Source: Trema orientale
Taxonomy: Eukaryota > Streptophyta > Magnoliopsida > Rosales > Cannabaceae
Length of the DNA stretch: 64,000 nucleotides
Direction: 5' to 3'
Assembly: GCA_002914845.1 (NCBI GenBank)
Contig: JXTC01000041.1
Location: forward strand, 389,840-453,839
A model generated the notes under the pieces. It was not told where the DNA came from. It saw nothing but the letters and a program-made list of their open reading frames with translations, and did not search any database. Shown in pieces: positions 1 to 11,873 of the stretch. Each line of letters starts with the position of its first letter. Positions within the stretch are counted from its first letter, which is position 1. A program made the position numbers and the translations under genes.

Positions 1-1300
1 TAATTAAAAATTATATTAGTATGTTGTTTGTATGCTTATGAAGATTTCACATATTTAAAAATTTCATTTTTGATAATATGACAATGAGATTATTATATAG
101 TATTTTTAAAATATAAAATTTGTCAAGCATAATCTATTGACATTTGGAAATACTATTATATATTCAAATACTTTTTTATGTGTGTGCTATAATTGTATTG
201 AAAAAATTTATCTTCGCCCTCACTGGAAATAAGTTCTGGCTTCGCCACTGTGTGAATCTATTAAAATCGAATCAACACCTAATGCATCTTAGGAATAGAT
301 CACATGCTCAACACATGTGTTTTGATGGCCCAAATAAATGGAAAACGTAAAAAAGATAGGAGTATTACAAAATTGTAAAGTTTGGGAGTCAAGAGCTATA
401 AAACAAAAAATGAGGACCTAAGTGATATATCGGACAAAGTTTGGGGACTCCATGTGATATTAAGCCAAAAAAATTTGTAAAATTTTGTTTATTTAAATAG
501 AAAACATAAAATAAATGTATATCTGAGTAGGCCCTTTGTGTATATGTAGTGTGTAGATATAGCAAGTACAAAATTAATTAATTATTAGTGCGACATATAC
601 GATGAAAGTGATCTAAGTTCTTTAATAAGTATCTACACATATAATTTGGCAATTCACAACTGGTATCAATATATTTCCACTAGCAGAGCCACATGGGTAA
701 GGTCCAGATGGGGCAACTGCCCCTTAAATTTTATTTTATTTTTTGCAAATAAAATGTAAATTTATCAAAAATTAGTCTTTGCCTCCTCTAAACGAATTCT
801 TTGCTCCACTGAATTTAAATTGTAAAATTTTAAGTATGTCCCTTAAGTTTTGAGTTAAGCAATTTATACAATTGAAGTATATTTGATTTTTGCATAATCT
901 AAATTTAATTTCTGGCTCTAACCCTGCATATTTCAATTTTTTTTCTTTTCCTTTTTCGATGTATTAAGATATCATGCATTTATATCATCGTATTTCATAC
1001 ATATCAACTACCTCGAGGAAAAAAAAAAAAAGAAAATCATCATACATTAACCTTTTTTTTTTTTTTTGAAATACATCATACATTAACTCTTAATACCAAT
1101 AATTCATAAATCAAAATTACTCTTAATACCAATAATTCATAAATCAAAATTTTTTTATCAAGTAATAAAAGATTTAAAGCACAAATACAATAATGTTACC
1201 AAGAATAGGTACCACATATTGCATGCATGTGGATAGCTAGTTCAATAACCGAAAAGTATTTAGGTCAGCTCCTTTTATTGATGACAACATTTTTTGTGAT
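1..1300. other. AT-rich intergenic DNA, no gene
   Basis: No open frame here looks coding: all are short, of low complexity and without recognisable motifs. Poly-A and poly-T runs are common. The only clear structure is a 33-bp unit repeated twice head to tail at 1086-1151. Phrases around 180-280 and 690-920 resemble the ends of old dispersed repeats, but no boundaries can be drawn. Confidence 0.6.
1086..1151. repeat. 33-bp tandem duplication (2 copies)
   Basis: A 33-bp AT-rich unit beginning ACTCTTAATACCAATAATTC occurs twice with no spacer and no visible mismatch. Replication slippage is the simple explanation. Confidence 0.85.
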
Positions 1301-2739
1301 GACCGTCTAACTCAATGTTGATGAATAATAACGATTGATGGATCAAATTTCTCGGTGGGAATTTGGCAATGAATAATAGTAAAATTGTAGTAAATAATAA
1401 AGGTAGACAAGAAATTTAGCATAGTTTAACCCCAAAAAAATGACTTATGTCAATAGTAGCTTTTCCATTATATGAGAGAGATTACAAACGAGAGTGAATT
1501 TCAAGGTGAGAGTTCTAGCTATTTTTTCTACGTATGATTTCTTAGTGTCTAATTATTGTGTAGAATAATGACATTGAGCTCTTTTTATAGATAAAGGTGG
1601 CTCAGATTTCCTAACTTTGTGAATAGAAAACTACATAATAAATTACAATGTAAAATTAAGATTAAGTAACTACACAATAATAGAAAATTATCTCTTCCCT
1701 AATGAGATAGTTACTTGTTTATAGAAATTAGGCTATTTTATGATCAACTATTTGAATGGTCAAAACCTGCACAACAATTGCCCCAAGCTTTGAAGGTCTC
1801 CTTGACATGTTGAAAGGTTTCTTCAAGAAAATGGTTGACTGCATGTCATAATTATGAATAATGGTACTTGCTCAAGTCTTTAGTTAGACTTATTATAAGT
1901 TCTCTCAGTCCTTTGTTGATAAGGGAAATTTGTAGGTTTTAGGTAGTGCGAATATACTTTATTAACATCTCTTTATCATGGATGAACAAGCTAATCCTTT
2001 TGTGAGTTCAGCAAGGATTGAACTTTGGGCAAGCTAAAGAATGTCGCTCCTCTAATAGCTAGAGCAGAAATGAGGTAAGGGACCAAAACGTGATCTCATC
2101 AATCTTCTAAAGAAACTCAGGCGAAGTAGAATGGTTAAGAACTATGTCGTTGCCTATAAAATTATTCTCTTTAGTTTGGTGCTAAAAAGGCTTCAAAGTC
2201 TTTGTAAGGATCTTTTGTTGGCCTTAAATTTATGATGATGCTCGGGTTATAGAAGTATGCTTCTTTTTTTGAAAGGATCGATATTAACATAATGCTAACT
2301 TGATATTGAAATTAAAAGGGCCACTACTGAAGTCGTCTAAAACATGAAGAACTACCTGTTAGTGATGTGGTTTGTGAGACCTAAGTCATTGAAGAGCAAC
2401 TCATAGTAGTTGAGTTGGTAAATGACTTCGACTTCTTTTCTGCTTTTTAGTATTTTTAAAGGGTGTCATATTTTAAATTTCCTGCAGAATGTTAGGAAAA
2501 AAAAAAAATTGAATGCAAACAACTTAAAAAAAGGTCAAAAATATACCTAGCCTTTAGATCATATAATTTTGACTGAGCTCGCATTTTATTAACATGCTTT
2601 GATTTTACAAAATAAGAATCGAGTTGTTTTTACCATACGATAAATCCGTAGGACAGTAAGGTCATCCCAAAAAATAACTTCTTAGGATTCCTTATTAATG
2701 TTCTATAAGATCGAATCTTTCTAGAATGGTTCGGTTATC
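1301..2739. other. Intergenic DNA, probable old repeat remnant
   Basis: I see no coding region. The composition is less AT-rich than the flanks, and frequent stops lie in all frames, which would fit a decayed transposon. No terminal repeats or protein motifs were found, so no family is assigned. Confidence 0.4.
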
Positions 2740-4040
2740 GAATACTTTGTGGTTCCACATTATGTACAAGTGTAGATATTTCATGTAGATATTCCTAGTA
2801 GATATTCAATATAGACATTAGTAGATATTCCAAGTATATATAAATTTAATGACAAAGCCTTTAAAAATGATTAGGTCACTTTTGAAAGAACTATTAGGAC
2901 ATTCTTAAAGGTACAGAATTCCAAGTCAGTCAGTTCCACAAGTAGAAAGTCGATAACTAAAGCAGATAAACCCACGTAAGTAGAAATTTTGCGAAGGTCA
3001 CACTGTTCTTTCAAAAGTTCTATGTCATACGCAATGTTTCATATTAAACTAAGACGCTTGTTCTTTTTCGCATCCGATGAGGGATGTTGCATTCCATGAT
3101 GAAATTTCTTGGAATTTCGAAAATTTTATAATTTTCTTTCAGTTGTCCACTAGTCGAAGAAAAGCCGAAAGTCTAAAACTTGGTAGATCCAAGTCGAAAA
3201 CTCAGTAGATTGAATTCGTAGTAGATCGTATTATGTAGATTGTAGCTCGCAAGTATGTTGATAGATCGCTAAGGTAGATCGTAAATGTAGCTCAAAAGCG
3301 TGCATGTAGCTTTAGTTATCTCCTGATGCCCCCCGAAGTTTTATGGTGTCATAGACTACCAAAAAGCTTTAGTGGGAATCAATATAATCATTGTAGATAA
3401 GTGATATTCATAATGTTGATGTGCATATAGATATGTCTTCAAGTTTAGTGATGTCATGGACTGCCAAAAAATTTGTACACAAGGAGCACTTCTGAGAGGA
3501 AATTTGTCCAGTAGAGAGCTTAAATGAGGTGCTCGCATATGGAGAGCTCGTACTTAGGGAGCTCGAATATATAAAGCTCATACTAGGAGAGCTCATACAC
3601 GATGCGGCTTGAAGTAATATGGAGAGCTTGAACTTGGTGGAGAGTACCATCATGGTAGAGAGCTCATATTGGGAGAGCTCGAATATGATGGGGCTCAAAT
3701 ATGGTGGAGCTCTCATAATGGGAATTTGAGCTCACATGCATAATAGGGAGCTTGAACATGGGATATCTCGCTGAGGTCGCATAGTTATGAGCAGCTTGAA
3801 CATGGGAACCTCCTATAAGATGAGCTTGTATTGGAGATCTTATCAAGGTCTATGGAACCGAGAAGACAAGATCTCTTTGAAGTTACATAGTTGATGAAGA
3901 TCTTGAACATGGAAAGCTCGCATATAGGGGAGTGTGAGTATGATGGAGCTCAATTATGGTGGAGCTCGCAAAATGGAGAGCCTGATGATTGAAGGAGACC
4001 TTATCGAGGCAGTCTACGAAACTGAGTGAAGATCTTGTTT
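2740..4040. repeat. Degenerate short-repeat patch (GTAGAT / GAGCTC units)
   Basis: Three related short words recur in blocks. GTAGATATTC-like units lie at about 2770-2840, GTAGATCGTA-like units at about 3180-3310, and many GGAGAGCTCGTA- or GGAGCTTGAACATG-like units at about 3530-4000. Spacing is irregular, roughly 15-40 bp, so this is a decayed tandem array rather than a fresh satellite. The palindrome GAGCTC appears repeatedly. The minus-strand open frames across it are a by-product of the repeats. The family is unknown. Confidence 0.6.
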
Positions 4041-5045
4041 AGATTGCATAATTGCATTCATTTAATCTTAGGGAGATAAATCTCAACTATGAGGTATGAA
4101 AATTCTCAACTTAGGAAGGCGTCCCTCAACCATGGTGAGATAATCGTAGTTTTTAATAAGGTATCCCTCAACCATGAATAGATAATTTTTTTCCTTCTCA
4201 CTATTGCATATAATATAGTCCTTGCACTATAGATGAATATTATTATGTTGCTCGAGGTAATTAAATATATGATGAGAGCAAGTTGCAAAGTATTGCGGCT
4301 CAACTCATCATTTATCGTGATCTCATATTAAATATGTAAAAGGAACCAACGCCAGTTGAGCAAGATACAACAACAACAGTTGGACACCCAACAACAACTG
4401 AACTGATCAGCTTGTTGATTGTTCAGCTCGGCACCTCCAGCTTCAATTTCCAACCTCTGGTTTCGCTAGCTAGGATTTTTTATGTATTTTTTCTTAATGT
4501 ATTTTTTTATGTACTTTAAAATGTTTTAATGAATAAAATTTATATTTAAATAATTATTAATAATTTGTTTATTATTATTATTTTTTACCGACGTGGTTTG
4601 TCGTTGTTAAAGGAATTAACACTTAAAATTATTAAGGTCAATAATATTGACCGAAGAAATACCGTGTAGGGATATATCTATTGTCCAGAACATTTCTCAA
4701 CACGTATTGTGTTATCTCATCAGGGATGAATTGACTATTACAACTTCTTGCAATGTTATTTGCCAACGATACAACTTTCGCCGACGTCTCCAATGCATTG
4801 GCAAAGATAGCTTTCTCCAACGCATTGTCTATTGTGTCACCAAGATACCTTTCCCCACGGCTTTTTGCAGAAGAAGGCTACCGATTTCCTGATGCATTTT
4901 CCGTATTTTCTCTGACACCTCAATGCCCCGAGGAAGACCCTCATCTTGTAGTGAATTTTGTCCATTTTGATTCGTATTATCTAATAAAATGTTGAGCATT
5001 ATTTTCCTTCACGAATGCTTTTTGGCTCCTTGTCAAATGCCTTGT
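4041..5045. other. Intergenic DNA, no gene
   Basis: Short open frames around 4640-5000 overlap on both strands and show no domain. Around 4580 the text resembles subterminal sequence of a DNA transposon, but no terminus could be fixed. Confidence 0.45.
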
Positions 5046-5631
5046 GGTCACGTTTGGAATATAGGATAAAGATGGAATTGGATTAGATTAAATTAGTCTC
5101 ATGTTTGGTGCATGTATATGAGAGAGATTGAATTAGATTAAAATAATTCACTCTAAAAATAATCCCCTTAGAAGGGGATAATAGAATGTTTTTGATGCAA
5201 TAATAAATGGTACTTTCGAAATTTTTTAAAAGTGGTAAAACCAGAAATGGTATTTTTCAAAATATTCTTTTATAAGTGTATTTTTGCAAATAATTTTCAA
5301 AAATGTCATTTTCCAAAAAATAAGTTTTAAAAGTGGTAATTTTCAAAATATTTTTTTAAAAGTTGTATTTTTCAAAATATTTTTTTAAAAAGTGGTATTT
5401 TTGGAAATAAGTTTTTAAAAATGATATTTTTACAAAATTGATTTCTAAAAATGGTACATTTCTAAATTAATTTTTAAAAGTGATATTTTTTAAATAATCA
5501 AACCTCAAAATTCGATATTTACCTAAAATTATGAACACACCTATCCTAACAAAAAGTAGCACACTAATTCAATCCAATGCTTTAAAATAGTCCAATCCTA
5601 TCATATCTTATCCCGCATACCACACGAAGCC
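5046..5631. mobile_element. Harbinger-like MITE, 586 bp
   Basis: The ends form an imperfect inverted repeat: the left end GGTCACGTTTGGAATATAGG pairs with the reverse complement of the right end, GGCTTCGTGTGGTATGCGGG, and both run on into GATAA. The element is flanked by the 3-bp direct repeat TGT. The interior holds degenerate tandem units of about 30 bp built on GTGGTATTTTTCAAAATA. Ends of the GTTTGGT type and a 3-bp TSD fit the PIF/Harbinger (Tourist) class, although TWA is the usual target. There is no transposase, so it is non-autonomous. Confidence 0.7.
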
Positions 5632-5699
5632 TGTAGGTACTAGTAAGGGAAAGAGAGACACTACAACAAAACAATAATAGAGCGGCGACATAAAACATA

Positions 5700-5880
5700 A
5701 TGTAGGCGACAGTTGTCCCCGCTAAAAAGTCGACAAAAATGCCATCTGGCATAACAATAGCGGTGACAACTTGTCGCCGCTTTAGAGTGAATTTTTATTT
5801 TTATTAAATAATTAATTAAATTAATGATTTAAAGTGGCGACAAATTGTCGTCGCTTTAGAGTGAATTTTTATTTTTATTA
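5700..5880. repeat. Left subterminal repeats of the CACTA element
   Basis: Two units of about 90 bp each contain GCGACAA...TTGTCGNCGCTTTAGAGTG followed by an AT-rich tail. Such subterminal motifs are normally transposase-binding sites in CACTA elements; that role is inferred here. Confidence 0.7.
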
Positions 5881-6974
5881 AATAATCAATTAAATTATTT
5901 TTTCAATAATTAATTAATTTAAATATTTATGTAAAATATTTATTTTTAAATATTTATTTTTTAAGAATAAAAAATAATTCAAATTTAAATAAATAAAAAT
6001 TACACTAAGACAAACAAAATAAATTAATTATTACTATAAAAATAAATAAAGTAATATTTTAAATGACATTAATATTAACTAAAGTAATAATTTATTTTAT
6101 ATATATAATAATAATTAAAATAGGTCTTATTTTACAATTAAAATGATTATGTATTTATACAATATTAAAACTAATTTTCCTTATACTTTGAATATAATTA
6201 AGAATAATTATAAACATATAAAATATCATCTAAAAATTCCAAAACTATAAAAATATACAATAAATTTATCATAAAAAGTTTCACTAAATAATCATAATTA
6301 TAATTATAATTTTTTCAATCCTAATTTCACAAACTAACAATATTAAAATTTTTCTAATTATTCTAAATTTTCCTAACTTTTTACTCCTAATATCACAAAC
6401 TTTTTTCTCAAACTTTTTCAATTTAAATTTTCATCCAAAATTATCTATAATCAAATTTTCACAATATTCCACACAATTACAAAGTTAATTTTCTAAAATA
6501 TGCCACATATTAAAATTTTACATATACCAAAAATTACCACATATTTTCTATTAAATAACAAAAAATCCTATAATATAATCCTAAACTAAAAACTAAAATT
6601 CACAAAAACTTCACAAACACCAAAATCTAATAATCCACATTCATCAAATCACAAATATCCAACAAAATATAAATTTCTAACATATTCATTTTTTCACCAA
6701 TATATTAACAATTACAAAATTCATCAAAAATTAACAAAAATAAATATGCTAATCTCTCTTATTTGTATAAACCCAATATAAATTATCCAAATATATTATA
6801 CAAACATAAAATACAAACAAATAAATAAAAATTAAATTTTCAACTAAAAACTAATTAAATAAATAATTAATATATAATAAAAACCAACCTTTGAGAGGAG
6901 GAGCTGAAGGAGACGATGGTGGAGGGAAGAAAAGGCGGCGGCGAAAGGCGGAGGAGAAGGAGGAGGCGGCGGCC

Positions 6975-7057
6975 GGAGAGAGAGAGAGAGAGAGAGAGAG
7001 AGTGAGAGAGAGAGAGAGAGAGAGAAAGAGTGAGAGAGGAAGAGAGAGAGAGAGAGT
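6975..7057. repeat. (GA)n microsatellite in CACTA core
   Basis: An almost pure GA tract lies next to a GGA/GGC-rich stretch (6890-6975). On either strand it reads as low-complexity Ser/Leu or Glu/Arg, so the open frames across it are not genes. Confidence 0.9.
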
Positions 7058-7239
7058 GAATGATAGAATGTGAGAGAAAGAGATAGAAAGAGAGTGAAAG
7101 TTAGAAAAAAAATGAAATGGGAAGATGAAGCGGAACTGCAGATTTGAAAGGTTTTAACATTTAAAGCGGCGACATTTTCCTCTTTAGGTTTTTTTCCCTC
7201 GGGAATATATTTTCGGCGGTCCAAAATTTTCACGAAAAT

Positions 7240-7605
7240 TTTAGTCGCCGCTTTAGAGTTTAAAAAGATTTTATTATTTATTATTTATAATTACTTTCAT
7301 TTAAAAATTTTATTCCAATTAAAAGAGCTAAATAGTCGCCGCTTTAGAGTTTAAATAAAATTAAAAAAAATAAAAAAATCTAAAGCGACAACAATTATCC
7401 CCACTTTAGAGTTTAAATAAAATTAAGAAAATAAGAAAATCTAAAGAGGCGACAATTGTCCCCGCTTTAGAGTTTAAATAAAATTAAAAAAATAAGAACA
7501 TCTAAAGCGGGGATAATTATCGCCGCTTTAGAGTTTAAATAAAATTAAAAAAAAAAAAGAAAATAAGAAAATCTAAAGCTTTAGAGCTTAAATAAAATTT
7601 TAAAA
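7240..7605. repeat. Right subterminal tandem repeats of the CACTA element
   Basis: About six copies of a roughly 61-bp unit are present. Each has a near-palindromic GCGACAATTGTCGCCGCTTT head (variants with CCCC for CGCC) and a tail beginning AGAGTTTAAATAAAATTAA. The array resumes after the N run at 8398-8580. Confidence 0.85.
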
Positions 7606-7619
7606 AAAATAAGAAATCA

Positions 7620-8285
7620 TTCACTCAAGAACATACGTAGAAAAACCAGAGCAAGAGAGAAATCAATACGAGTATACTTGGTTCTAGTTTTTAATGTGAA
7701 AAATTATACATCCAAGGTAGGGAACTTTTTATTGTTCGAATCTACTATCAACCAAGAAGATTACACCCTCATATACTCTCAAATTACGGAGTAAGATTCT
7801 CACTAAAAGCTACTCTCTAGCCTTTCAGTAGTGTAATCGTGAATCTCTTAGCTCATAGAATACAGAGTCAATGATACACATAAAACAAAGAAATCACTTA
7901 TATTGCAATATGTGCGATATAACTTCAATTCTCAATAACAATATTGTTTTACATCTGTTTTCAACAGTAAAACAGAGTACCTATTATATAAATAAAAGCC
8001 TCACACTTTAATCCTAAAATCAATGACTTAGTTGATACATCATCAAGAATTAGTTAGAGTAATTAAGCTGTAGTCTTAACTAACTCCTAACTAACTTACT
8101 ATTGTAACATACCAACTAACTTAACCAAACTAGTTGTCACCACTTATCAACAAATACCCACACAACTTTTTTCTTCTAATTATAAAGAATATTAATTTGG
8201 TTTATGTTAACTAAATTTCTACAAATATTTTCTATTCCTTTTCTCTTCCTGTCAATTTTTAATACCCTAACTTATCCAACCTTAG
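7620..8285 (-). mobile_element. Probable LTR-retrotransposon fragment inside CACTA
   Basis: This block interrupts the tandem subterminal repeats. Read on the minus strand, a purine-rich tract is followed near 8152 by TGTTGATAAGTGG, like an LTR start after a polypurine tract. Then come a TATA-like TTTATTTATATAATAGG and about 500 bp without coding potential. I infer one LTR plus a few bases of internal sequence. The rest is either lost or hidden in the assembly gap, and no target-site duplication is visible. Confidence 0.35.
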
Positions 8286-8397
8286 NNNNNNNNNNNNNNN
8301 NNNNNNNNNNNNNNNNNNNNNNNNNNNNNNNNNNNNNNNNNNNNNNNNNNNNNNNNNNNNNNNNNNNNNNNNNNNNNNNNNNNNNNNNNNNNNNNNN
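8286..8397. other. Assembly gap (112 N)
   Basis: The run of N sits between a foreign insertion and a tandem array, the kind of place where short-read assemblies break. The true gap size is unknown. Confidence 0.99.
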
Positions 8398-8613
8398 GCG
8401 ACAATTGTCCCCGCTTTAGAGTTCAAATAAAATTAAAAAAATAAGAAAATCTAAAGCGGCGACAATTGTCGCCGCTTTAGAGTTCAAATAAAATAAAAAA
8501 AAATAAAAAAAATTTAAACGTCGCCGCTACTAGTGGATTTGTCGCCGCTTTTAGTGCGGGCATTGTCGCCGCTTTAGGTGTCCTCGCTCTATTGCGTATT
8601 TGTTGCAGTGAGA

Positions 8614-10200
8614 AAAATTTAAGATCGCCTATTCACATATATTCAAGACTTGGATAGTTGGTTTAGGTGTTTATCTAAAGGATGGGAGAGAGGGAAATTG
8701 TTAGGTCTTTTATGTTGGCATCCTAGGGAATACCCAATAGAGTCTAGGTAATTTTGGCCACACCAAAGAGTCATTAGTAGATTAATTAATCTTTATGTTA
8801 TAAAAAATTATCACACGTTATATGAAATCGATCGGTCTATTTGGGTTTTAAGGTTTGAACAATACGTATTTTGACATAAATTTAAAAGTGTTTTCAAAAG
8901 AAGATAAGGATAAAATAATTGAAAACTTGGAGGAAAAGTAAAGATTTATCTTATATTTAGAATATATATTTTTTAAATGGGTTTTAAGATTATCTTTCTA
9001 TTTTTAAATATTTTTCAAAGTGTTTTTTTGGAAATAAATATTTATGTAAGAGTTTTTAATAGATTAAATACGTGCATTTGATTTAAGAAAAGTTCTTAGT
9101 GTTTCAAAAATAAAAAATAAAAATAAAACATTGAGTTTTTAAACAATTCACGTACTTTTTTTTTTTTTTTTAAGAAACGTGAATAACAAAAATACGTTAT
9201 TTTAACGCAATGCGACTAAATTGATCACGTTTACCATAGTATTATAATTAGAAAACAAATTGGGCACATTATATTTTTCTATATACACCATAGCTTTAGA
9301 CGTGCAAAGTGTGCCTTCGAGAGTTAAAAATTATCGAGTCTATAAGATTTTATTGCTATATCTTTCTACGAATTCCTAAGCTGCAAAAATTGTATTTTGA
9401 GCGTAAAATTCCAGCAGCTTAAAGAGAATCTATTTGGTTCAGGGTTCTTTGTCTTAGAAAAATATTGTCTAGGTGTAGTGAGACCTTATTATGTTCTTCG
9501 GGAGAAGAAGATTTGCAGCATTGAAGGGAATTCAACTGCAGCAAACAAGCACAACAAGTGGTATTTGCTAAAAAAAGTCTAACAAGTTGATTCCACATAG
9601 TGGCAATAGAACAAAAAAGAGTCTTTATTTGTATTGGTGTCTGTAATTTTTATAACATATTGAATTGTTCAATAGTTAGGCGTGGCCCATGGAATAGAGA
9701 TTTTCCGAACCATGCATGTGAATATTGTCTATGCTGAACAACAAAAAAATTGCCCGAGTTTTAATTTTATTTTATGCTCTTGAGTAATTAATTAAATTAA
9801 TTAGACATTAATTAAATTTGGTAAATAGGAAAAGCAGATCAAAGATATATGATTATTTAAGTTAAATATATTCAACAAATTATGCCAACTTAGAGAATAT
9901 CTTAAAACATTTGGCTGGTTGACATGATAGATGATGAGAATATATTTAGAATATCCACTTCTCAATTCAAAGGACAACGACAAGAAATATTTTGGTTGAA
10001 AATTGACAAAGCCACGGATTAAAGGTGATTTTGATCATTTTGCATGTGTTTTAGTTTATCTTTGATCTTTTTTCGAAGTTGCCTGAGACTTTGATGTTAG
10101 AGAGAGATGAATCTTGTCTGTTTATTATAATAATTTCTTATTTTTCGCTTTATTTGATCGTCATTGGGTTAAGTTCCGTCGGCATTGCCAAATAATCCTA
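8614..10200. other. Intergenic DNA, no gene
   Basis: AT-rich sequence with no supported coding region. A 61-residue open frame near 9400-9580 has no recognisable motif and lies in repeat-like text. Confidence 0.5.
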
Positions 10201-10207
10201 CAAAAGA

Positions 10208-10398
10208 CAGTGAGACGACATTAAAGTACTCAAAAAAAAAATGGAGACTTTTATTATTATTATTTTTTTTGCCACTTATTATCACTAGTCTATTTGCGTC
10301 AAACAGTGAGATAACATGAAATGATAAAAGTACTTAAGACACAAAATAAAATGGAGATCTTTTTTTTTGGCACCTATGATCACTCGTCTATTTGGCTC
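10208..10398. repeat. Diverged ~96-bp tandem duplication
   Basis: Two direct copies begin CAGTGAGA (10208 and 10304), share an ATGGAGA...TTTTTTT core, and end in a GATCACTCGTCTATTTG-like segment. They differ by several substitutions and indels, so the duplication is old. Confidence 0.65.
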
Positions 10399-11328
10399 AT
10401 GTGTATTATCCACCTAGAAGCCATACTTTTTTTGCACAATTAACCCAAATTTTCCTTATTAAACAAACTAATTTTAACTTCAACCTTTCTTCACAACTTC
10501 TTCAATTACCAATACTATATATTTTCTTCGCGAATACTTAGCTGAAAATTATTAGAGAAAAAAAGCAGAGAAAAGAAAAAAAACCTTTTCAAAAATAGAG
10601 TAGAAATAGACCCAAAAAGGAAAAAGTTAATGCGGGATTTAATTACAAAAACAAGAAACAGTCCACATGGTGGCGTAAATGCAAGGAAAATTGGAAGCTC
10701 CACAAACTCCAAGAGACGCCGCATGAACGACACGTGTCCAAACTCACCTGCACACCACGGCGCTGCGTCGGATGCCCGCACTTCCACCCAACTAGCTGTT
10801 CCAAACACAAAAGAGTGCGCTTTTACCCTTTTATGGTATTGAATCTCAACCATTTTGTATTTATAGTTGTATTTATTTCTTATATTTATATAAATAAACC
10901 AAAGCGGACGAGAAATAAAATGATGGGAGTGCAATTCTGGGAAATGTTTTCTTTTATATATAATTTTTTTTGGGTGACGATACATGGGAAACATTTGTTT
11001 ATCCTATATGATCCTCACCACTAGGCAAAATGTCTTTACATCTTCTGCAAATTACATTTGTCATAAACTCTTTCTCTTTCATGTGTACGTACGTACGTAC
11101 CAAAACCCTAGTAGTACTACTAACCAATTTCCCATTTAGCTCAAATCTTCTCAAAAAAAAAAAAAAAAAATTTCAAATACAAAAATTATTAAACTGAGTA
11201 ATTCTGAGCCGCCAAAACCGCTTCGTCACTACTTTGCATGAAATGGCACACCTGCCTTCGTTCCCAAAACTCTACCTTTCACTTGTCAATCAATCATTTT
11301 TGTTTTTCTGGGAACGTAGTCCAGATCA
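10399..11328. other. Region downstream of the LBD gene, no gene
   Basis: The more GC-rich stretch 10640-10820 carries overlapping short frames on both strands without motifs. It includes ACACGTGTCC at about 10731, a G-box-type sequence, and an ACGT run near 11085. This could be promoter DNA of something unseen; no transcript can be supported. Confidence 0.4.
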
Positions 11329-11873
11329 TTAAGCCAAACCAAGAGTCAGCTCCAATCGAACCTCGCCACGTGTATCATCGGCAGGGCTCGGCTCCGGCTT
11401 GGCTTGCTGAGCCAAGGAGGCCTCCACTGACTCAACAGAGAACATGCTTTCCAAGTCCTCACCGGCGCTTGTACTTGACCCATTCCCTAGCAGACTCGGC
11501 CACCAGTACTCGTGATCCGGATTCAGAAACTGGGTCAAGCTACCCATATCCGACCCGCATAGCAAGGTTTTATGCCCGGCCGCGGTTCTCTTAAACCTGT
11601 TCCGGGTTCTCAATTGGCGGTGATGAGAAGGGTCCGAGTTCGGGACGACGTCGTCCTTGGTGACGTGGCGTATGTCCACGCATGAGGACTTGATAGGAAG
11701 CTTAGAGTGCGGCGCGTGCTCGTCACTTTCCACCTTGATCGGCGCCCCTGCCAGAACAGCCTCGACGGCGGCTTGGCACTTGGCCCACTCACCGGTCCAT
11801 AGCAAACCCACTGACCCGTTTATCGGGTTCACGATTCTTCCACATGCCTCATACAACAGCGACTTGAACACAG
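11329..11873 (-). other. LBD exon 2 (rest of LOB domain and tail)
   Basis: This exon completes the LOB domain and carries the variable tail with DIRHV, an RTRNRFKR basic patch that could serve nuclear import, and the terminal LELTLGLA followed by TAA. Confidence 0.92.

Larger units (their letters stand above)
5659..8610. mobile_element. Non-autonomous CACTA (CMC/EnSpm) element
   Basis: The left terminus CACTACAACAAAACAATAAT matches the reverse complement of the right terminus, CACTGCAACAAATACGCAAT, and both continue into AGAGCG. The 3-bp TSD AGA (5656-5658 and 8611-8613) is exact. CACTA elements have exactly this type of terminus and TSD. Subterminal repeats around GCGACAATTGTCGCCGCTTT occupy about 5710-5870 at the left and 7240-7600 plus 8398-8580 at the right. 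No transposase frame exists. The core contains a GA-rich tract and a probable LTR insertion, and a run of 112 N interrupts it, so the true length is unknown. Confidence 0.88.

Noticed and set aside
6844-7233. 129-codon minus-strand frame
   Set aside because: It is the GA/CT microsatellite of the CACTA core read as Ser/Leu repeats; no gene signal.
10515-11024. Overlapping frames on both strands near 10.6-11.0 kb
   Set aside because: No domain and no splice logic; the open frames follow local GC content and overlap each other.
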